DNA of 64,000 nucleotides, taken from NCBI GenBank assembly GCA_019925095.2, contig JAHHIN020000030.1:3361501-3425500 (forward strand). Direction: 5' to 3'. The position numbers and the translations under genes were made by a program. Of this stretch, positions 51,845 through 62,302 are shown one piece after another (the first letter of the stretch is position 1; each line of letters begins with the position of its first letter). The notes below the pieces were generated by a model. It was not told where the DNA came from. It searched no databases and saw only the letters and a list, made by a program, of their open reading frames with translations. The DNA comes from Dendrolimus kikuchii. Lineage: Eukaryota; Arthropoda; Insecta; Lepidoptera; Lasiocampidae.

Positions 51845-52969
51845 ATGTATAGTTCAAGCAGTGAATCACAGGAATATTTTTCTTGCTCAGACAGCTTTAG
51901 CTCTGATGATGAATCTTCCCTTCAAGCAGTGCTAAATATCCGTCTTTCAACTGAAACACAGAACTTCAATGTTTTACATATCAATGCGCAGAGCATTCCG
52001 GCTCATTTTACTGATATGCTGGCGTCACTTAATCAAGATAATGTGCACGCTATCTGTATTTCTGAGACTTGGCTAAAACCCTGTCTCTCTTCTTCGTCTT
52101 ACACCCTTCCCGGTTTCCAGCTAGTCCGCAATGACCGAGTTTGCACGAGTGGCGGAGGTGTCGGTATTTATATTCGTGACCAGATCCCCTTCAGAGTAAT
52201 AAAAATGTCACCACAACCGTGTCCGCCTGATTCAGGGGAATATATATTCGTAGAAGCCGTTCTTGGACACAACCGCATACTTCTCGGTGCATACTATAGT
52301 CCTTCCCTTCGAGTAAATTTTTTTCATTCTTTTGAACTATTGTTAGAGAATTTCTCCTTATCTTACGAGCACATTATCATTATGGGTGATTTCAACACGT
52401 GTCTACTAAAACGTGACTCTCGTTCTTTACATTTTGAAAATATTATTAATTCCTGCAATTTTACAATTCTTCCGCTATCTGCGACTCATCATTTTCCCAA
52501 CTCTACTCCATCTCTTCTTGACCTAATTTTAGTGTCTTCTCCTTCTTTTGTTTCCACTTTCGGCCAATGCTCGGCGGACGCCTTTTCTTATCATGACTTG
52601 ATTTACATCTCTTATAAATTGCGTCCACCGAAGTGTAAAGCCAAAGTCATCATGCAGCGTAACTTTAGTAAGATAGTAGTGGAAAATCTCATTAGAGATG
52701 CCAAGGAAATCAATTGGTCCAAGGTCTACAATGCAGTTTCTGACAACGAAAAGGTGTATGTGTTTAATACAGCTTTAATTGAGTTGTATGACTCTCATGC
52801 ACCTATACGTCCGATAAAGATTAAGCATCTACCTGCTCCGTGGCTTACTGAAGATATAAAGTCATTGCAAAAAAAGAAATGTTCAGCCCGGACTAAATAT
52901 AAACGTAAGCCTACAGAAGAAAACCGTACTAAATTCATAAAAATTCGTAATCTCTGCAATAGTGTGTAG
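51845..52969 (+). CDS. LINE AP endonuclease domain, ending before RT
   Basis: 374 open codons from an ATG. An acidic Ser-rich start (SSSSESQEYFSCSDSFSSDD) precedes an AP-type endonuclease: NVLHINAQSI, ISETWLKP, GGGVGIYIRD, IMGDFNTCLL and YHDLIYIS. It ends in a linker (WLTEDIKSLQKKK). It stops at 52969 and meets an A-run at 52979-52996, so the RT half is absent. It is a LINE ORF2 N-terminus of CR1/Jockey type; expression as a protein is unlikely. Confidence 0.82.
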   Translation: MYSSSSESQEYFSCSDSFSSDDESSLQAVLNIRLSTETQNFNVLHINAQSIPAHFTDMLASLNQDNVHAICISETWLKPCLSSSSYTLPGFQLVRNDRVCTSGGGVGIYIRDQIPFRVIKMSPQPCPPDSGEYIFVEAVLGHNRILLGAYYSPSLRVNFFHSFELLLENFSLSYEHIIIMGDFNTCLLKRDSRSLHFENIINSCNFTILPLSATHHFPNSTPSLLDLILVSSPSFVSTFGQCSADAFSYHDLIYISYKLRPPKCKAKVIMQRNFSKIVVENLIRDAKEINWSKVYNAVSDNEKVYVFNTALIELYDSHAPIRPIKIKHLPAPWLTEDIKSLQKKKCSARTKYKRKPTEENRTKFIKIRNLCNSV

Positions 52970-52996
52970 GGACTGTCTAAAAAAAAAAAAAAAAAA

Positions 52997-53120
52997 CTTA
53001 ATAGTCTGTTGTCAATCTGTCATACTGTCATCAACTAAGTTTCCGTTTTCCCTCCAAAAGTGTGTGATTTCATGTATAGTAATAGAAACTATTCTAGCAA
53101 ATAAAAAAATAGTAAAACAT
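52997..53120 (+). repeat. Probable end of 5' LTR of BEL/Pao element 2
   Basis: These 124 bases lie between the LINE A-run and a primer-site-like sequence starting at 53121. By position they are the 3' part of the 5' LTR. The 3' LTR lies outside the window, so this cannot be tested here. Confidence 0.45.
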
Positions 53121-53139
53121 TGGTCCAGCGTCACCGGAT
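53121..53139 (+). other. Probable primer binding site of BEL/Pao element 2
   Basis: TGGTCCAGCGTCACCGGAT resembles the site of BEL/Pao element 1 (TGGTCC...CCGGAT) and sits 20 bases before gag. Confidence 0.55.
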
Positions 53140-53159
53140 TGTGATTTTGATAATACATC

Positions 53160-55980
53160 ATGGATTTCGAGACATTACAGTGTTGCCAAATAGAAACATA
53201 CAGCGCTATACAGAACTTGGTAAGCAATTTTAAGAAACGTCCAAAAGATAGGTTATCTAAGGCTTACTTAGAAACTCGTTTAGAAATGTTAGAAACCTAT
53301 TGGAAATCGACACAAGACCGACACCACAAGCTAATCATTGCGACAAAAGAGCAAAAGCAGAAGCTAACCTATTTTGAAAAGAACATTTATGAAAATACTT
53401 TAGACTTCTACTTTGATTTAAAAACCAGAATAAAAGAAAAAATTGATAGTTTAACTGTGCAAGTTCAATCATTAGTTGAAGTACAAGATCAAGCCATAGT
53501 TACCACAAAATTTCCACCAATAGAAATTCCAAAGTTCGGTGGAGACTACAAAGATTGGTTATCACTTCATGACTTATTCGAATCTCTTGTTCACAAAAAT
53601 CCTAATCTAAGTAAAGTAAACAAATGTCAATATTTAAAGTCTAGTCTATATGCAGATGCAGAAAAATTAGTTAAACATTTACAAATAACAGAGACAAATT
53701 ATGACATTATGTGGGACATTTTGAACAAAAGATATTATAACAAAAGAAGTATATTAAATGCTTTTTTAAGTAAATTATTAAATCAAAAAAAAAAAATGAG
53801 TCGGCAAAAGCTATAAAAGATTTGTTAGATATTACATCTGAATGTTTGATATCCTTAAAAGCTATAGATATTCCTACAGATAAATGGGATGATATTGTTG
53901 TTTACATTATAATCCAGAAACTAGACACAGAATCACATAAACTCTTTGAACAACGTCTTGAGTCAACCGACAACTTACCAACATGGCAAGATTTAGCTAA
54001 TTTTCTTGAATTTAGATTTAGAACATTAGAAGCAGTCAAATACAAAGAAATCACACAGCCTAGACAAATAGCCCCTACTAAGAGTTTCACTACTAGTATG
54101 TCACCCCTTAATAATTGTTTATATTGTAATGGCAATCACAAGATATACTTATGCAAAGAGTTCTGTAATCTTAGTGCAACTCAAAGACAGCAATATATTC
54201 AAAATAACAACATGTGTTTTAACTGTCTTAGAAAAGGACATGCTGTAAAAGACTGTACTCAATCCAACTGTAGAAAATGTCATCGTAAACACCATACCTT
54301 ACTACATGGGTATACCATTGATCCTGCACACTCATCAAAATCACAAAATAGTCAAAATGCCAGCGAGCAATCACTCAATAGTACACCTGTAAACATAGTT
54401 ACCAATAGCGCCTGCAACATTACCCATAGAAACAATGACAACCCTGTCATATTAGCAACAGCTTTAGTCAATATACAGTCCAATAGAGATAATAGTATAC
54501 ATACACTGCGTGCACTTGTCGATCAAGGATCACAAGCATCACTGATTTCTGAAGAAGCATGCCAAGTGTTAGGTTTAAAGCGTACACCTGTAAAGGGCAA
54601 CATAGTTGGTGTCAGTGCGAACAAGACTCTTACCAAAGCGCTTGTAGCATTTGATATCATGTCTACACACAACCCAAACATCAAGATTAAAATAGAAGCA
54701 TATGTTTTGAAGAGATTAACTTCATATTTACCTCAATACATACAATCTGTTAATTGGCCACAACTGAACAGTTTAAAATTAGCTGATAGTTCATTTCAAC
54801 AACCTAGTCGCATAGATATAATTCTGGGAGCTGACATTTTTGCTGAAATTATATTGCAAGGAATTCACAAAAATAAAAATAGTACACTTGTGGCTCAAGA
54901 GACTTTATTAGGCTGGTTAATATCTGGCAAGAGTATAGAAGATAGTAATAGAAATAATTTAACTCATATTTTTAGTCATCACACTAAAATAGATATAGAT
55001 AGAACTCTACGAAGCTTTTGGGAGTTGGAAGAGCCAATATCTGACAAAAGAAACATGACAAATGAGGAAATTCACTGTGAAAAGTATTTTGAAACTACAC
55101 ATAAAAGACACTTTGATGGAAGATATGAAGTGAGGTTACCTTTTAAAAACAACCCTCCAGACATTGGGGAATCCTTTTCTATAGCATCCAGAAGATTAGC
55201 TTCAGTTGAATATAAGTTTAACAAATACCCAGACTTGCAAAATAGGTATAATGACTTTATGAAAGATTATTATGAGCAAAACCATATGGAAATAATATCT
55301 CCAAATGAAATTTCAAAGAACTCTTGTTATTTACCTCATCATGCTATTATAAATGAGCATCATTTAACCACCAAGTTACGTGTTGTGTTTGATGTATCGG
55401 CCAGTACAAGCAATGGAAAATCTTTAAATGATAACTTACTCATAGGCCCGGCATTACAAGGTGACTTGAGAAACAATACATTAAAATGGAGAAAGTATGC
55501 GATAGTATTAGTTGGAGATATAAAACAAATGTACCGTCAAATCATGGTAAATGAACAAGATAGAAATTATCAAAGAATACTATGGATATCTCACAAAAAT
55601 GAACCTGTCCAACATTATAGGTTAACCACTGTCACATATGGTATGTCATGTGCACCCTACTTAGCAATTAAAGCCTTAAAACAACTAGCTCAAGATGAGC
55701 AGAACAATTTTCCAGATTATGTAATAGATGCTTTGTTAAATGACTTTTATGTGGATGATTTGTTGAGTGGAGCATCTTCAGAACGAAGGGCACTAGACCT
55801 TAAAATGAATTTAATTAATTTATTAGGAAAAGGTGGATTTACACTTCATAAATGGATATCAAATAATTCAAAGTTGTCAAACTCAGACAGTCAAACTAGA
55901 CAAATATTAGGCATCACATGGAATAGTCAATCAGATAAATTTGAGCTTAAAATAGATATGAAAAATAGGGTAAATATGCA
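53160..55980 (+). pseudogene. BEL/Pao element 2 gag-pol, first part
   Basis: Gag starts at 53160 (MDFETLQCC; 218 codons). It shifts frame at an A-run (53785-53796), where one indel would restore the join. The second frame (to about 55980) has knuckles CLYCNGNHKIYLC and CFNCLRKGHAVKDC, protease (ALVDQGSQASLIS, ILGADIFAEI) and RT with RVVFDVSAS, LVGDIKQMYRQI, VTYGMSCAPYLA and the catalytic FYVDDLLSG. The frame is then broken by the foldback transposon at 55981 and resumes at 62967. Without the A-run shift and the insertion the element looks well preserved. Confidence 0.9.
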
Positions 55981-56730
55981 TAAACGCGGAACCTGAAAAT
56001 TATGCGTTTTTTGTATTTAAAGACTATAAATATGGTTTGCTATGGTGTAATAAGGACACTAAAATTATCGGAAACCCGTCATTCAGGTAAAAAATTAAAA
56101 AAGAATACAATTAATTACGTTAAAAACCTGCATCATATAAATAAAAATAATGTTCGATTTTAGCGTCACGACTCACCTAGTTGTGATAAAAACACAATTA
56201 CTTATTTAATTTCGGGATTATTCTGCAAATGTAACGTATATGACATGACCAAAATAATTAATCATTATAAAATCAACTATTACGGCATTGCTAAAAAAAC
56301 CACCATATTTTGTAATTGGTAGGTGAAATCTCAGATTAATAATATTAAGAGACAAAGTTTTTACTTCACTTTGCTACTTGTTAGGCAAAGACACTAAATC
56401 CATACAGCATTATATCAATATTATTCAATCAATCTGAAGATCATTGAATGACATGAAAGTATGGAATTTTAGATTTTTCACATTATTGTAACTAAGATAA
56501 TTAATATATTTTTCTAGTTTGTATATATAAATACCGACTACATGCAATACCAATGTAAGCAGAACAAAGTATAGGTGTAAGGGGTGGTCGAAGGTGTAAC
56601 CAGTGACAAGGACAGTGGGTTAGGTTAGGTTATCTTTAGACCAAAGCCCAACTGGCAGAACCAACTGATTTCCATTTATTCGTTGATTATTTTGATAAAA
56701 GTTAAAGTCGGTTCTGCCGGCTTTGGTCTA
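55981..56730 (+). mobile_element. Foldback DNA transposon, left arm and loop
   Basis: It starts TAAACGCGGAACCTG. About 665 bases (55981-56645) are inverted at 62303-62966 with roughly 80-90 percent identity by eye. The inverted pairing continues into a second short pair (56637-56664 with 56706-56730), leaving a loop of about 40 bases. The flanking TGCA (55977-55980 and 62967-62970) may be a 4-bp target duplication; a 2-bp TA is also possible. No transposase, so nonautonomous; superfamily unknown. Confidence 0.85.
56722..56730. other. Target-site duplication of R1-like copy 3 (3' side)
   Basis: TTTGGTCTA next to the poly(A), repeated at 62303-62311. Confidence 0.8.
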
Positions 56731-57105
56731 TTTTTTTTTTTTTTTTTGATAACGCAGGGGGAATGTCTTTTCTTGTGACACTGCCCCGGGCCCGGGGGGG
56801 GGGGGGGGGGTTTTCCCGAGGGGAGTGTGAGACTCCCAGCGGCCGGAATCTCCACGCATGGCTACGAGAGCGTAGCAGTCGCGAGATTCCGTCCGCCAGA
56901 CTACCCACTAAACCTAACCTGCACCCCTACTCCCTAGCGCTTTTATGGGGCGTCACAGGATATAGACCGTAGGTACACGACTGTGACGCCCCTACGCATG
57001 GCTTTACTCCCTAGAGTGGCCCTCGGGGAAGGCCACCCTCTTCACCAATAGGGGGGGAAGTCCCGCGGGTTCCCCCGGTCCCCGCGGGCCCCTATGATGG
57101 AACTC
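56731..57105 (-). other. 3' UTR of R1-like copy 3
   Basis: It contains the stem GGGGCGTCACAG/CTGTGACGCCCC (56947-56958 with 56981-56992), TACCCACTAAA (56902-56912, the minus-strand TTTAGTGGGTA) and GGGGGAATG (56757-56765) next to the tail. Confidence 0.88.
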
Positions 57106-60100
57106 CTATGGGGGGAGGAGGTGAGCATACCGACGCATCCGGCGGCCTACGCGCCGCCGGCGGATCGGGTCCGCGTCCGCTTCCTCCTCCCTCTCCCTTT
57201 CTGCGACCTCCTTCTGGAGCAGGACAGACTCACAGAAGGAGGCCACTGCCGCCCAACCGTCCTCACTCCGCAGCATGGCGACGACCATGCTTTGGAGTGA
57301 GTCGACTCGCCCAACCACATTCTCCATTTCATGACGCTGAGGTCCCCAGGCGGCGCACTCCGCCAGCGTATGGATCGCCGTATCCTCGGGTGCGCCGCAG
57401 TGCTGACACTCCGGTGTCGGTTTACGCCCCGCAGTACGATGCAGATACTTACCGAAGCAGCCATGCCCGGTAAGTATCTGCACCATCCTGTATGTTAGGG
57501 TCCTACTACGTTGGACCCAACGCGACAGGTGGGGGCGGACCGCCTCCACCGTCGCAGCACCAGCCACTGGGGACCTCAGGTCCTCCTCCCATTTAACCAT
57601 CAGGGCCGCGGTCGCTTCGGCCCTGACTCTCTTCACCTCTGCCAGGCACGGCCTCAATCCTCTCTCTCGGGCATCTTGGCGGAAGCGGAACACGCTGGCG
57701 AGCGTCTCCGCTTGGAACTCCCAAGGCGGATCGCCCGCCAGGAGTGTTGCCGCCGTCCAAGACACCGTACGGTACCCCCGAATGGCCCTCACCGCAAGGA
57801 CGCGCTGACAGCGTCTCAACAACGTCCTGTTCTTGCGGTGAAGGGCATGACTCCACACGGGGGCACCGTACAGTGCCATACTCCGTAAGATGCCCGAGTA
57901 CAACTTCCTGCAGGCCGCACCTGGCCCTCCCACATTCGGCAGGAGCCTGGCCAGGGCAGCGGCGGCCCTTAGGAGTCTCGGGGTCAACTGAGCGAAATGA
58001 GCCCCGAAACTCCACTTCCCATCCAGGACGAGGCCCAAATATTTCATTTGGGCCTCTACCGCCACTGCCACTCCCTGGACGACGACGTGCGTGTCCCGGG
58101 GTGGTCTCCTACGACGCCCGTGGAACATCAGGGCCTCAGTTTTCTCGGCGGAGACTCTGAGGCCCAGACGCTGCATCCTCCCAACGACCAATGCAGCGGA
58201 TGCATTGGCTAACTCCACGGACTCTTCGTAGGTTCCACCCCGGGCCGTGATGAGGGTATCGTCTGCGTAACAGATTACCCCCATCCCGGGCAGGACTGGC
58301 TCTCGGAGGAGCCAGTCGTATCCGATGTTCCACAGGATCGGACCCAGAACCGATCCCTGTGGAACACCGCACACCACACGCCGACGTCCAGCGATCTGGC
58401 CATAGCCGCCCCCCTCCCAGAGGACGAATCTGTCCCGGAGGTATGCCTCCAACAACCTCATGATGTACTGAGGCACTCCCTGGTACCGGAGTGCCTCCAG
58501 TATCGTCTCGAACGGGAGGCTGTTGAAGGCGTTCGCTATATCTAGCGATACCGCCAGGACAGACTCCTCTAACCCCTCTGCCTCTCTCGTGAGGCACTTT
58601 AACGCATCCAGGGCGTCCAACGTGGAGCGCCCTGGCCTAAACCCATACTGTGCCTCCGAGAGACCAGGCCCGTCGTTGGTGATGTGCTTGACGAGGCGAC
58701 TGGCCAATATCTTTTCAAAGATCTTGGTCACCTCGTCAAGCAAGACGATGGGCCTGTATGCAGAGGGGTCTTCCGGGGGGCGACCCTCCTTGGGGATCAG
58801 GTATAGCCGGCCCTCCTTCCACAGCTTCGGGAACTCACCTGTTCTGATGCAGGCATCATACAGTCCCCGAAGCTGGCCGCCGAGATGTTTGGCGGCCAGG
58901 AAGAGGGCCCGGCCTGGTACCCCATCCGGCCCTGGTGCCGTCCTACGACCTTTGAGGTGATCCAGGGCCCTTTCTAACTCCTCTTCTGAGACGGGGGGAG
59001 GTGCCGTCTCAGAAGGAATAATCCCAGGAGGAGGATTCATCTCGGGAGGAGTATGAGCTCCCGGGTCCGGGAAGAGTCCGTCCACAATCCTTTCAAGGAC
59101 CCCGTCTGGTAGGGACTCCGTTATCGGGGCGGCAAAGGCGCGTAGCTTTTTGCGCGCCGCCCGATACGGACGTCCCCAGGGGTCCCTGTCCAGAGACTCC
59201 AGTAATTCTTCCCGTGCCCGGGCCTTCGCCTGGCATATTGCCACGCGAAGGGCCTTTTTGGCAACCCCATACTCCTCCCCTAGCCTGATCTCCTCCTCCA
59301 ACTCCGAAGGAAGCCGACGCCAGCAGCGCTTAAGAGATCGGTGCAACCTTTGAGCTGCCTCTCGCAGGGCACCGATCTCTGCAGTCCACCAATGGACGCC
59401 CGGACGCTGCCAGCGCCGACGCGACCGAGGCATAGAGGCATCGCATACCCTTTTCAGGGTTATGCGCATGCGCTCCGCCAATTCCTCCGGAGTTCCGCCC
59501 TGTTCCGGATTGGTCCAGCCCTCGACGACCGCCGTCTCCTCAGCCAGCTCAGGATTGAGCCGGCTGACGGTCCAGCGCGGGAACTGCCCGTGGCCCCGTG
59601 GGGGGTCTGTCACCATACTGGGAGGAGGGGAGACCTCGAACCTAATGTACAGATGGTCCGAGAGCGTCTCCACCTCCTCCTCAACTGCCCAATTCGCCAC
59701 CCTGCGTGCGATCGCATGGGAAGCAAACGATAGATCCACAATGGATCCACCCCGCGATCGCACGCAGGTGTGGACCGATCCTCGATTGAGGAGTGACAGA
59801 CCGCTTTGTAACGCCCACGTTTCCACGAGTGTACCCCGCGCGTTGGTGACGGTGTTCCCCCAGGAACGGGATTTTGCGTTGAAGTCACCGAGGACAAACG
59901 TTGCCCTCGGCGACTGTCTCGCCACGGCGGCCCTGACGGAGTCCAAGAACGTCTCGAACTCCGCCAGGGATCGGTTTGGGGAGAAGTACACACCGATGAT
60001 GGTGTACTCTCCCCAACCTGCCACCGCGTAACCCCGTCCCCTCTCGATGGAAATGAGAGGGGGGCTAGTGCCTGTTCTAGCTATCACCGCCACCAGGCCG

Positions 60101-60261
60101 TCGAGGTCCCCTACCCAGTTATCCTGGGAGGGGATGTAGTACGGCTCCGACACCACAGCTGGACCAATTCTCCACTCCGCCATCGACTGCAGGAACAAGT
60201 CCTGAGCCCCGGCGGAGTGGTTCAAATTCCCCTGGAGGAATCTCGTATGCTGTACAGGCAT
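57106..60261 (-). CDS. R1-like ORF2 protein, copy 3: endonuclease and reverse transcriptase
   Basis: 1051 residues, fully open. It begins MPVQHTRFLQGNLNHSAGAQ, then endonuclease motifs (VSEPYYIPSQDNW, LGDFNAKSRSWGN, LSDHLYIRFEV). RT has RTAPGPDGVPGRALF, YRPIVLLDEVTKIFEKILA, SLDIANAFNSLPF, CGVPQGSVLGPILW and CYADDTLITARGG. The C-terminal cluster is CQHCGAPEDTAIHTLAEC and the end RRYAHLLPP. Length equals that of copy 1 within one residue. The ATG shares its A with the ORF1 stop (TGATG), pointing to termination-reinitiation. All key residues appear intact. Confidence 0.95.
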   Translation of the reverse strand: MPVQHTRFLQGNLNHSAGAQDLFLQSMAEWRIGPAVVSEPYYIPSQDNWVGDLDGLVAVIARTGTSPPLISIERGRGYAVAGWGEYTIIGVYFSPNRSLAEFETFLDSVRAAVARQSPRATFVLGDFNAKSRSWGNTVTNARGTLVETWALQSGLSLLNRGSVHTCVRSRGGSIVDLSFASHAIARRVANWAVEEEVETLSDHLYIRFEVSPPPSMVTDPPRGHGQFPRWTVSRLNPELAEETAVVEGWTNPEQGGTPEELAERMRITLKRVCDASMPRSRRRWQRPGVHWWTAEIGALREAAQRLHRSLKRCWRRLPSELEEEIRLGEEYGVAKKALRVAICQAKARAREELLESLDRDPWGRPYRAARKKLRAFAAPITESLPDGVLERIVDGLFPDPGAHTPPEMNPPPGIIPSETAPPPVSEEELERALDHLKGRRTAPGPDGVPGRALFLAAKHLGGQLRGLYDACIRTGEFPKLWKEGRLYLIPKEGRPPEDPSAYRPIVLLDEVTKIFEKILASRLVKHITNDGPGLSEAQYGFRPGRSTLDALDALKCLTREAEGLEESVLAVSLDIANAFNSLPFETILEALRYQGVPQYIMRLLEAYLRDRFVLWEGGGYGQIAGRRRVVCGVPQGSVLGPILWNIGYDWLLREPVLPGMGVICYADDTLITARGGTYEESVELANASAALVVGRMQRLGLRVSAEKTEALMFHGRRRRPPRDTHVVVQGVAVAVEAQMKYLGLVLDGKWSFGAHFAQLTPRLLRAAAALARLLPNVGGPGAACRKLYSGILRSMALYGAPVWSHALHRKNRTLLRRCQRVLAVRAIRGYRTVSWTAATLLAGDPPWEFQAETLASVFRFRQDARERGLRPCLAEVKRVRAEATAALMVKWEEDLRSPVAGAATVEAVRPHLSRWVQRSRTLTYRMVQILTGHGCFGKYLHRTAGRKPTPECQHCGAPEDTAIHTLAECAAWGPQRHEMENVVGRVDSLQSMVVAMLRSEDGWAAVASFCESVLLQKEVAEREREEEADADPIRRRRVGRRMRRYAHLLPP

Positions 60262-61730
60262 CAGTCAGACATACGAGACTCCCCCACTGTTCTGTTCTCC
60301 CTACCTCCGAGCCTATTGGCCGGGGGGACAAACTTGCCGGCGACAGTGGCAGGCCGGCAGCGCCTGGACATTGTCGTGTGGTCTGCCCGACGCCCTGCTT
60401 CGGCACACACCGCACAGTGTGCCTTTGCCGACCTGCACTCGTACATGATGTGACCGCTCTTCCCGCAGCGGTAACACATGTCCGATTTATCCCCCCGGCC
60501 CTCTGGGCACGTTGTCGTCATGTGCCCGATGGTGAGGCACCTGAAGCACCGCAGTGGGCGTTTTTCGTACGCCACCACTGCGGCCGAGGTGAAGCCGATC
60601 AAGAGATGACCGGCCTCAGCCAGGAGCTTCGCCACCTGGATGGGGCATTGGACCCATGACGAGCCAAGACCCCCCTGTCCAATCCCTATCCCCGATGCCC
60701 TTACCTAGGAGCGGGGACAATTACCCACTCTCGCCACCTCCTCCTCAATTAGGTCCGAAGTGATGGAGTAGTTAGTCCCCCCCTTTTTCTTCTTGTCGCC
60801 CGCTAGCGGTGGGCGGAGGACCTTCGCTGGAAGCAGACGGTCCTCAATCACCGCTAAGCGGGCATCCACCAAGTTTCCCACAGAGGTTATTATTGCCCTC
60901 TGTAGGGCGTCAAAATCAAATGGGGGGGTGCTACCTGGGGGGGGGAGTACTTCCTGGGCGGGGGCAGCGGCCTTGTCCTTTTTGGCCGCTGCCTTCATAT
61001 CACTAAACTCCCTGCGGTGGGCTTTTAGCTCCGCCCGCAGGGAGTCAATCTCCCGTTTTAACCGGAGGTTCTCAACCGACAACTTCCGGTTCTCCGCATC
61101 TAGGGACCTCGCAGACAGGTTTTCCACCACGTCTGCGAGGGTACCCGCCGCAAGTTTTAGCTTGCGGATGTACCCCCCTTTTAAATTGCCCGAGGTTTGG
61201 GCCACCTTATAGATGGAGGCCACTTGGGCCTTCGCCAGAGAGTGGAGATCCTCGGCGCCCATCCGGCCGAGGTCCATCTCCCTGGGGTCCGTCTCCCCGG
61301 AAATCTCCACGACGTCGGAGGACTCGTCCGACTTCTTCCTGTAGGATTCTCCCTTGGAAGAAGTCGCGGTCCTCACCGACTCCTCATTTTTCTGGAGCTG
61401 CTCCTTGGCCTCCCGGATAAGGGCCTCTGACCGAGCCGCCAGCTCTTCAGAGGTCCCCCTCCCCGAATACCGGAGCACAGCCCCACGTCCGCCACTTCGC
61501 GGCCCGGTGCGGCTTTTATACACGCGCCGGGCTGCAGCCACCATTCTCTTGGCTGACACATCTGTGTCAGCCTCATCCTCCCCCGTCCCGGGTCTTACCC
61601 GGGACGATACATCTGACTCGGGGTCAGATTCCGCTCGCGAGTGGCCGCTGAGCCTCTTGCGAGCGGTAATCTTCCCCGCTATTACCCCTGATATTGCCCC
61701 TTTGATGGCACTCGCATCGGAGTCCGCCAT
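60261..61730 (-). pseudogene. R1-like ORF1, copy 3, with internal deletion and frameshift
   Basis: The ATG at 61730 (MADSDASAIKG) is preferred over the open frame from 61970. The N-terminal part has TSGNLKGGYIRKLK and LKREIDSLRAELKAHRREF, as in copy 1, and reaches VLRPPLAGDKKKKGG (about 60790). There the long Pro-rich centre and most of the RNA-binding domain seen in copy 1 are gone. The frame stops at 60705 and ORF1 resumes at about 60650 in another frame with LLAEAGHLLIGF and knuckles CFRCLTIGHMTTTC, CYRCGKSGHIMYEC and CAVC. It ends at TGA 60261-60263, overlapping ORF2. Confidence 0.88.
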
Positions 61731-62204
61731 CGTCAGGGGGCCCCCCAGAGGGGGGGGGGACAACCTAAAAGTCCAGTAAACACGCCAAGTAATCGTTGTG
61801 AGACGAATCCAGTCCAAAAACAAGCCAAATAGTCGAGTTTTGAAGAAACAGTCCGGTAAGCAAAGCCAAGTGATTAAGTTAGTGCGAAGTCCAAATATCC
61901 TGTATACGAGCCGAGTTGTCGATAAGGATACAAAAGAAACCGCATAGAACACCAAAACAATAACTCCCAAAAACCTTCTTAAAAGGTAAAAAGGTAAGTC
62001 GAATTACTCCACCACGTTCCGTGCCCGTGCAATGAGGCTTCAACTCCTGGCACGGTTGTCCGGGCCCGGGCTTCCCCGGGTAAGTTATATCAACTCGTGG
62101 ACACGGAAAACGCCACGAATTGACTCCCTACGTCACTCCGGTTAAGGTAGTGCCGTGAACTCCCAGTGCGCATCGTGGTACGGCTTTCCGTTGAAATGAA
62201 TGTT

Positions 62205-62301
62205 TGCACACCCATCCAAGTACTGACCGCACCAAGCGACGTTTAACAATCATGATCGACTAGCTAATGCACGTTCCACTGTGCCAACTAGCCGCTCCCG
62301 G
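62205..62301 (-). promoter_or_regulatory. 5S rRNA-like leader at 5' end of R1-like copy 3
   Basis: On the minus strand the first 100 bases align with 5S rRNA. GCGGTCAGTACTTGGATGGG (62211-62230), followed by TG, matches the internal control region (intermediate element and box C) exactly. Upstream, GTCGATCATGATTGTTAAAC (62241-62260) is a degenerate match of the GTCCGATCACCGAAGTTAAG part (box A). The motif lies about 72-93 bases from the element end, within a few bases of its place in 5S rRNA, so the element probably begins with a 5S-derived piece. A Pol III promoter role is inferred. Confidence 0.78.
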
Positions 62302-62302
62302 T

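Larger units (their letters stand above)
56731..62302 (-). mobile_element. R1-like LINE copy 3, full length with ORF1 deletion
   Basis: Minus strand: 5' end near 62302 with a 5S rRNA-like leader, ORF1 (broken), ORF2 (open), a 3' UTR and a poly(A) (T-run 56731-56747). A 9-bp target duplication flanks it. Sequence is close to copy 1 in ORF2 and 3' UTR but clearly a separate subfamily. A run of 17 G at 56794-56810 lies in its 3' UTR. Confidence 0.92.

Noticed and set aside
56620..56632. TTAGG units as a telomere or telomeric target
   Set aside because: Only two units, and they are repeated in both foldback arms, so they are part of that element.
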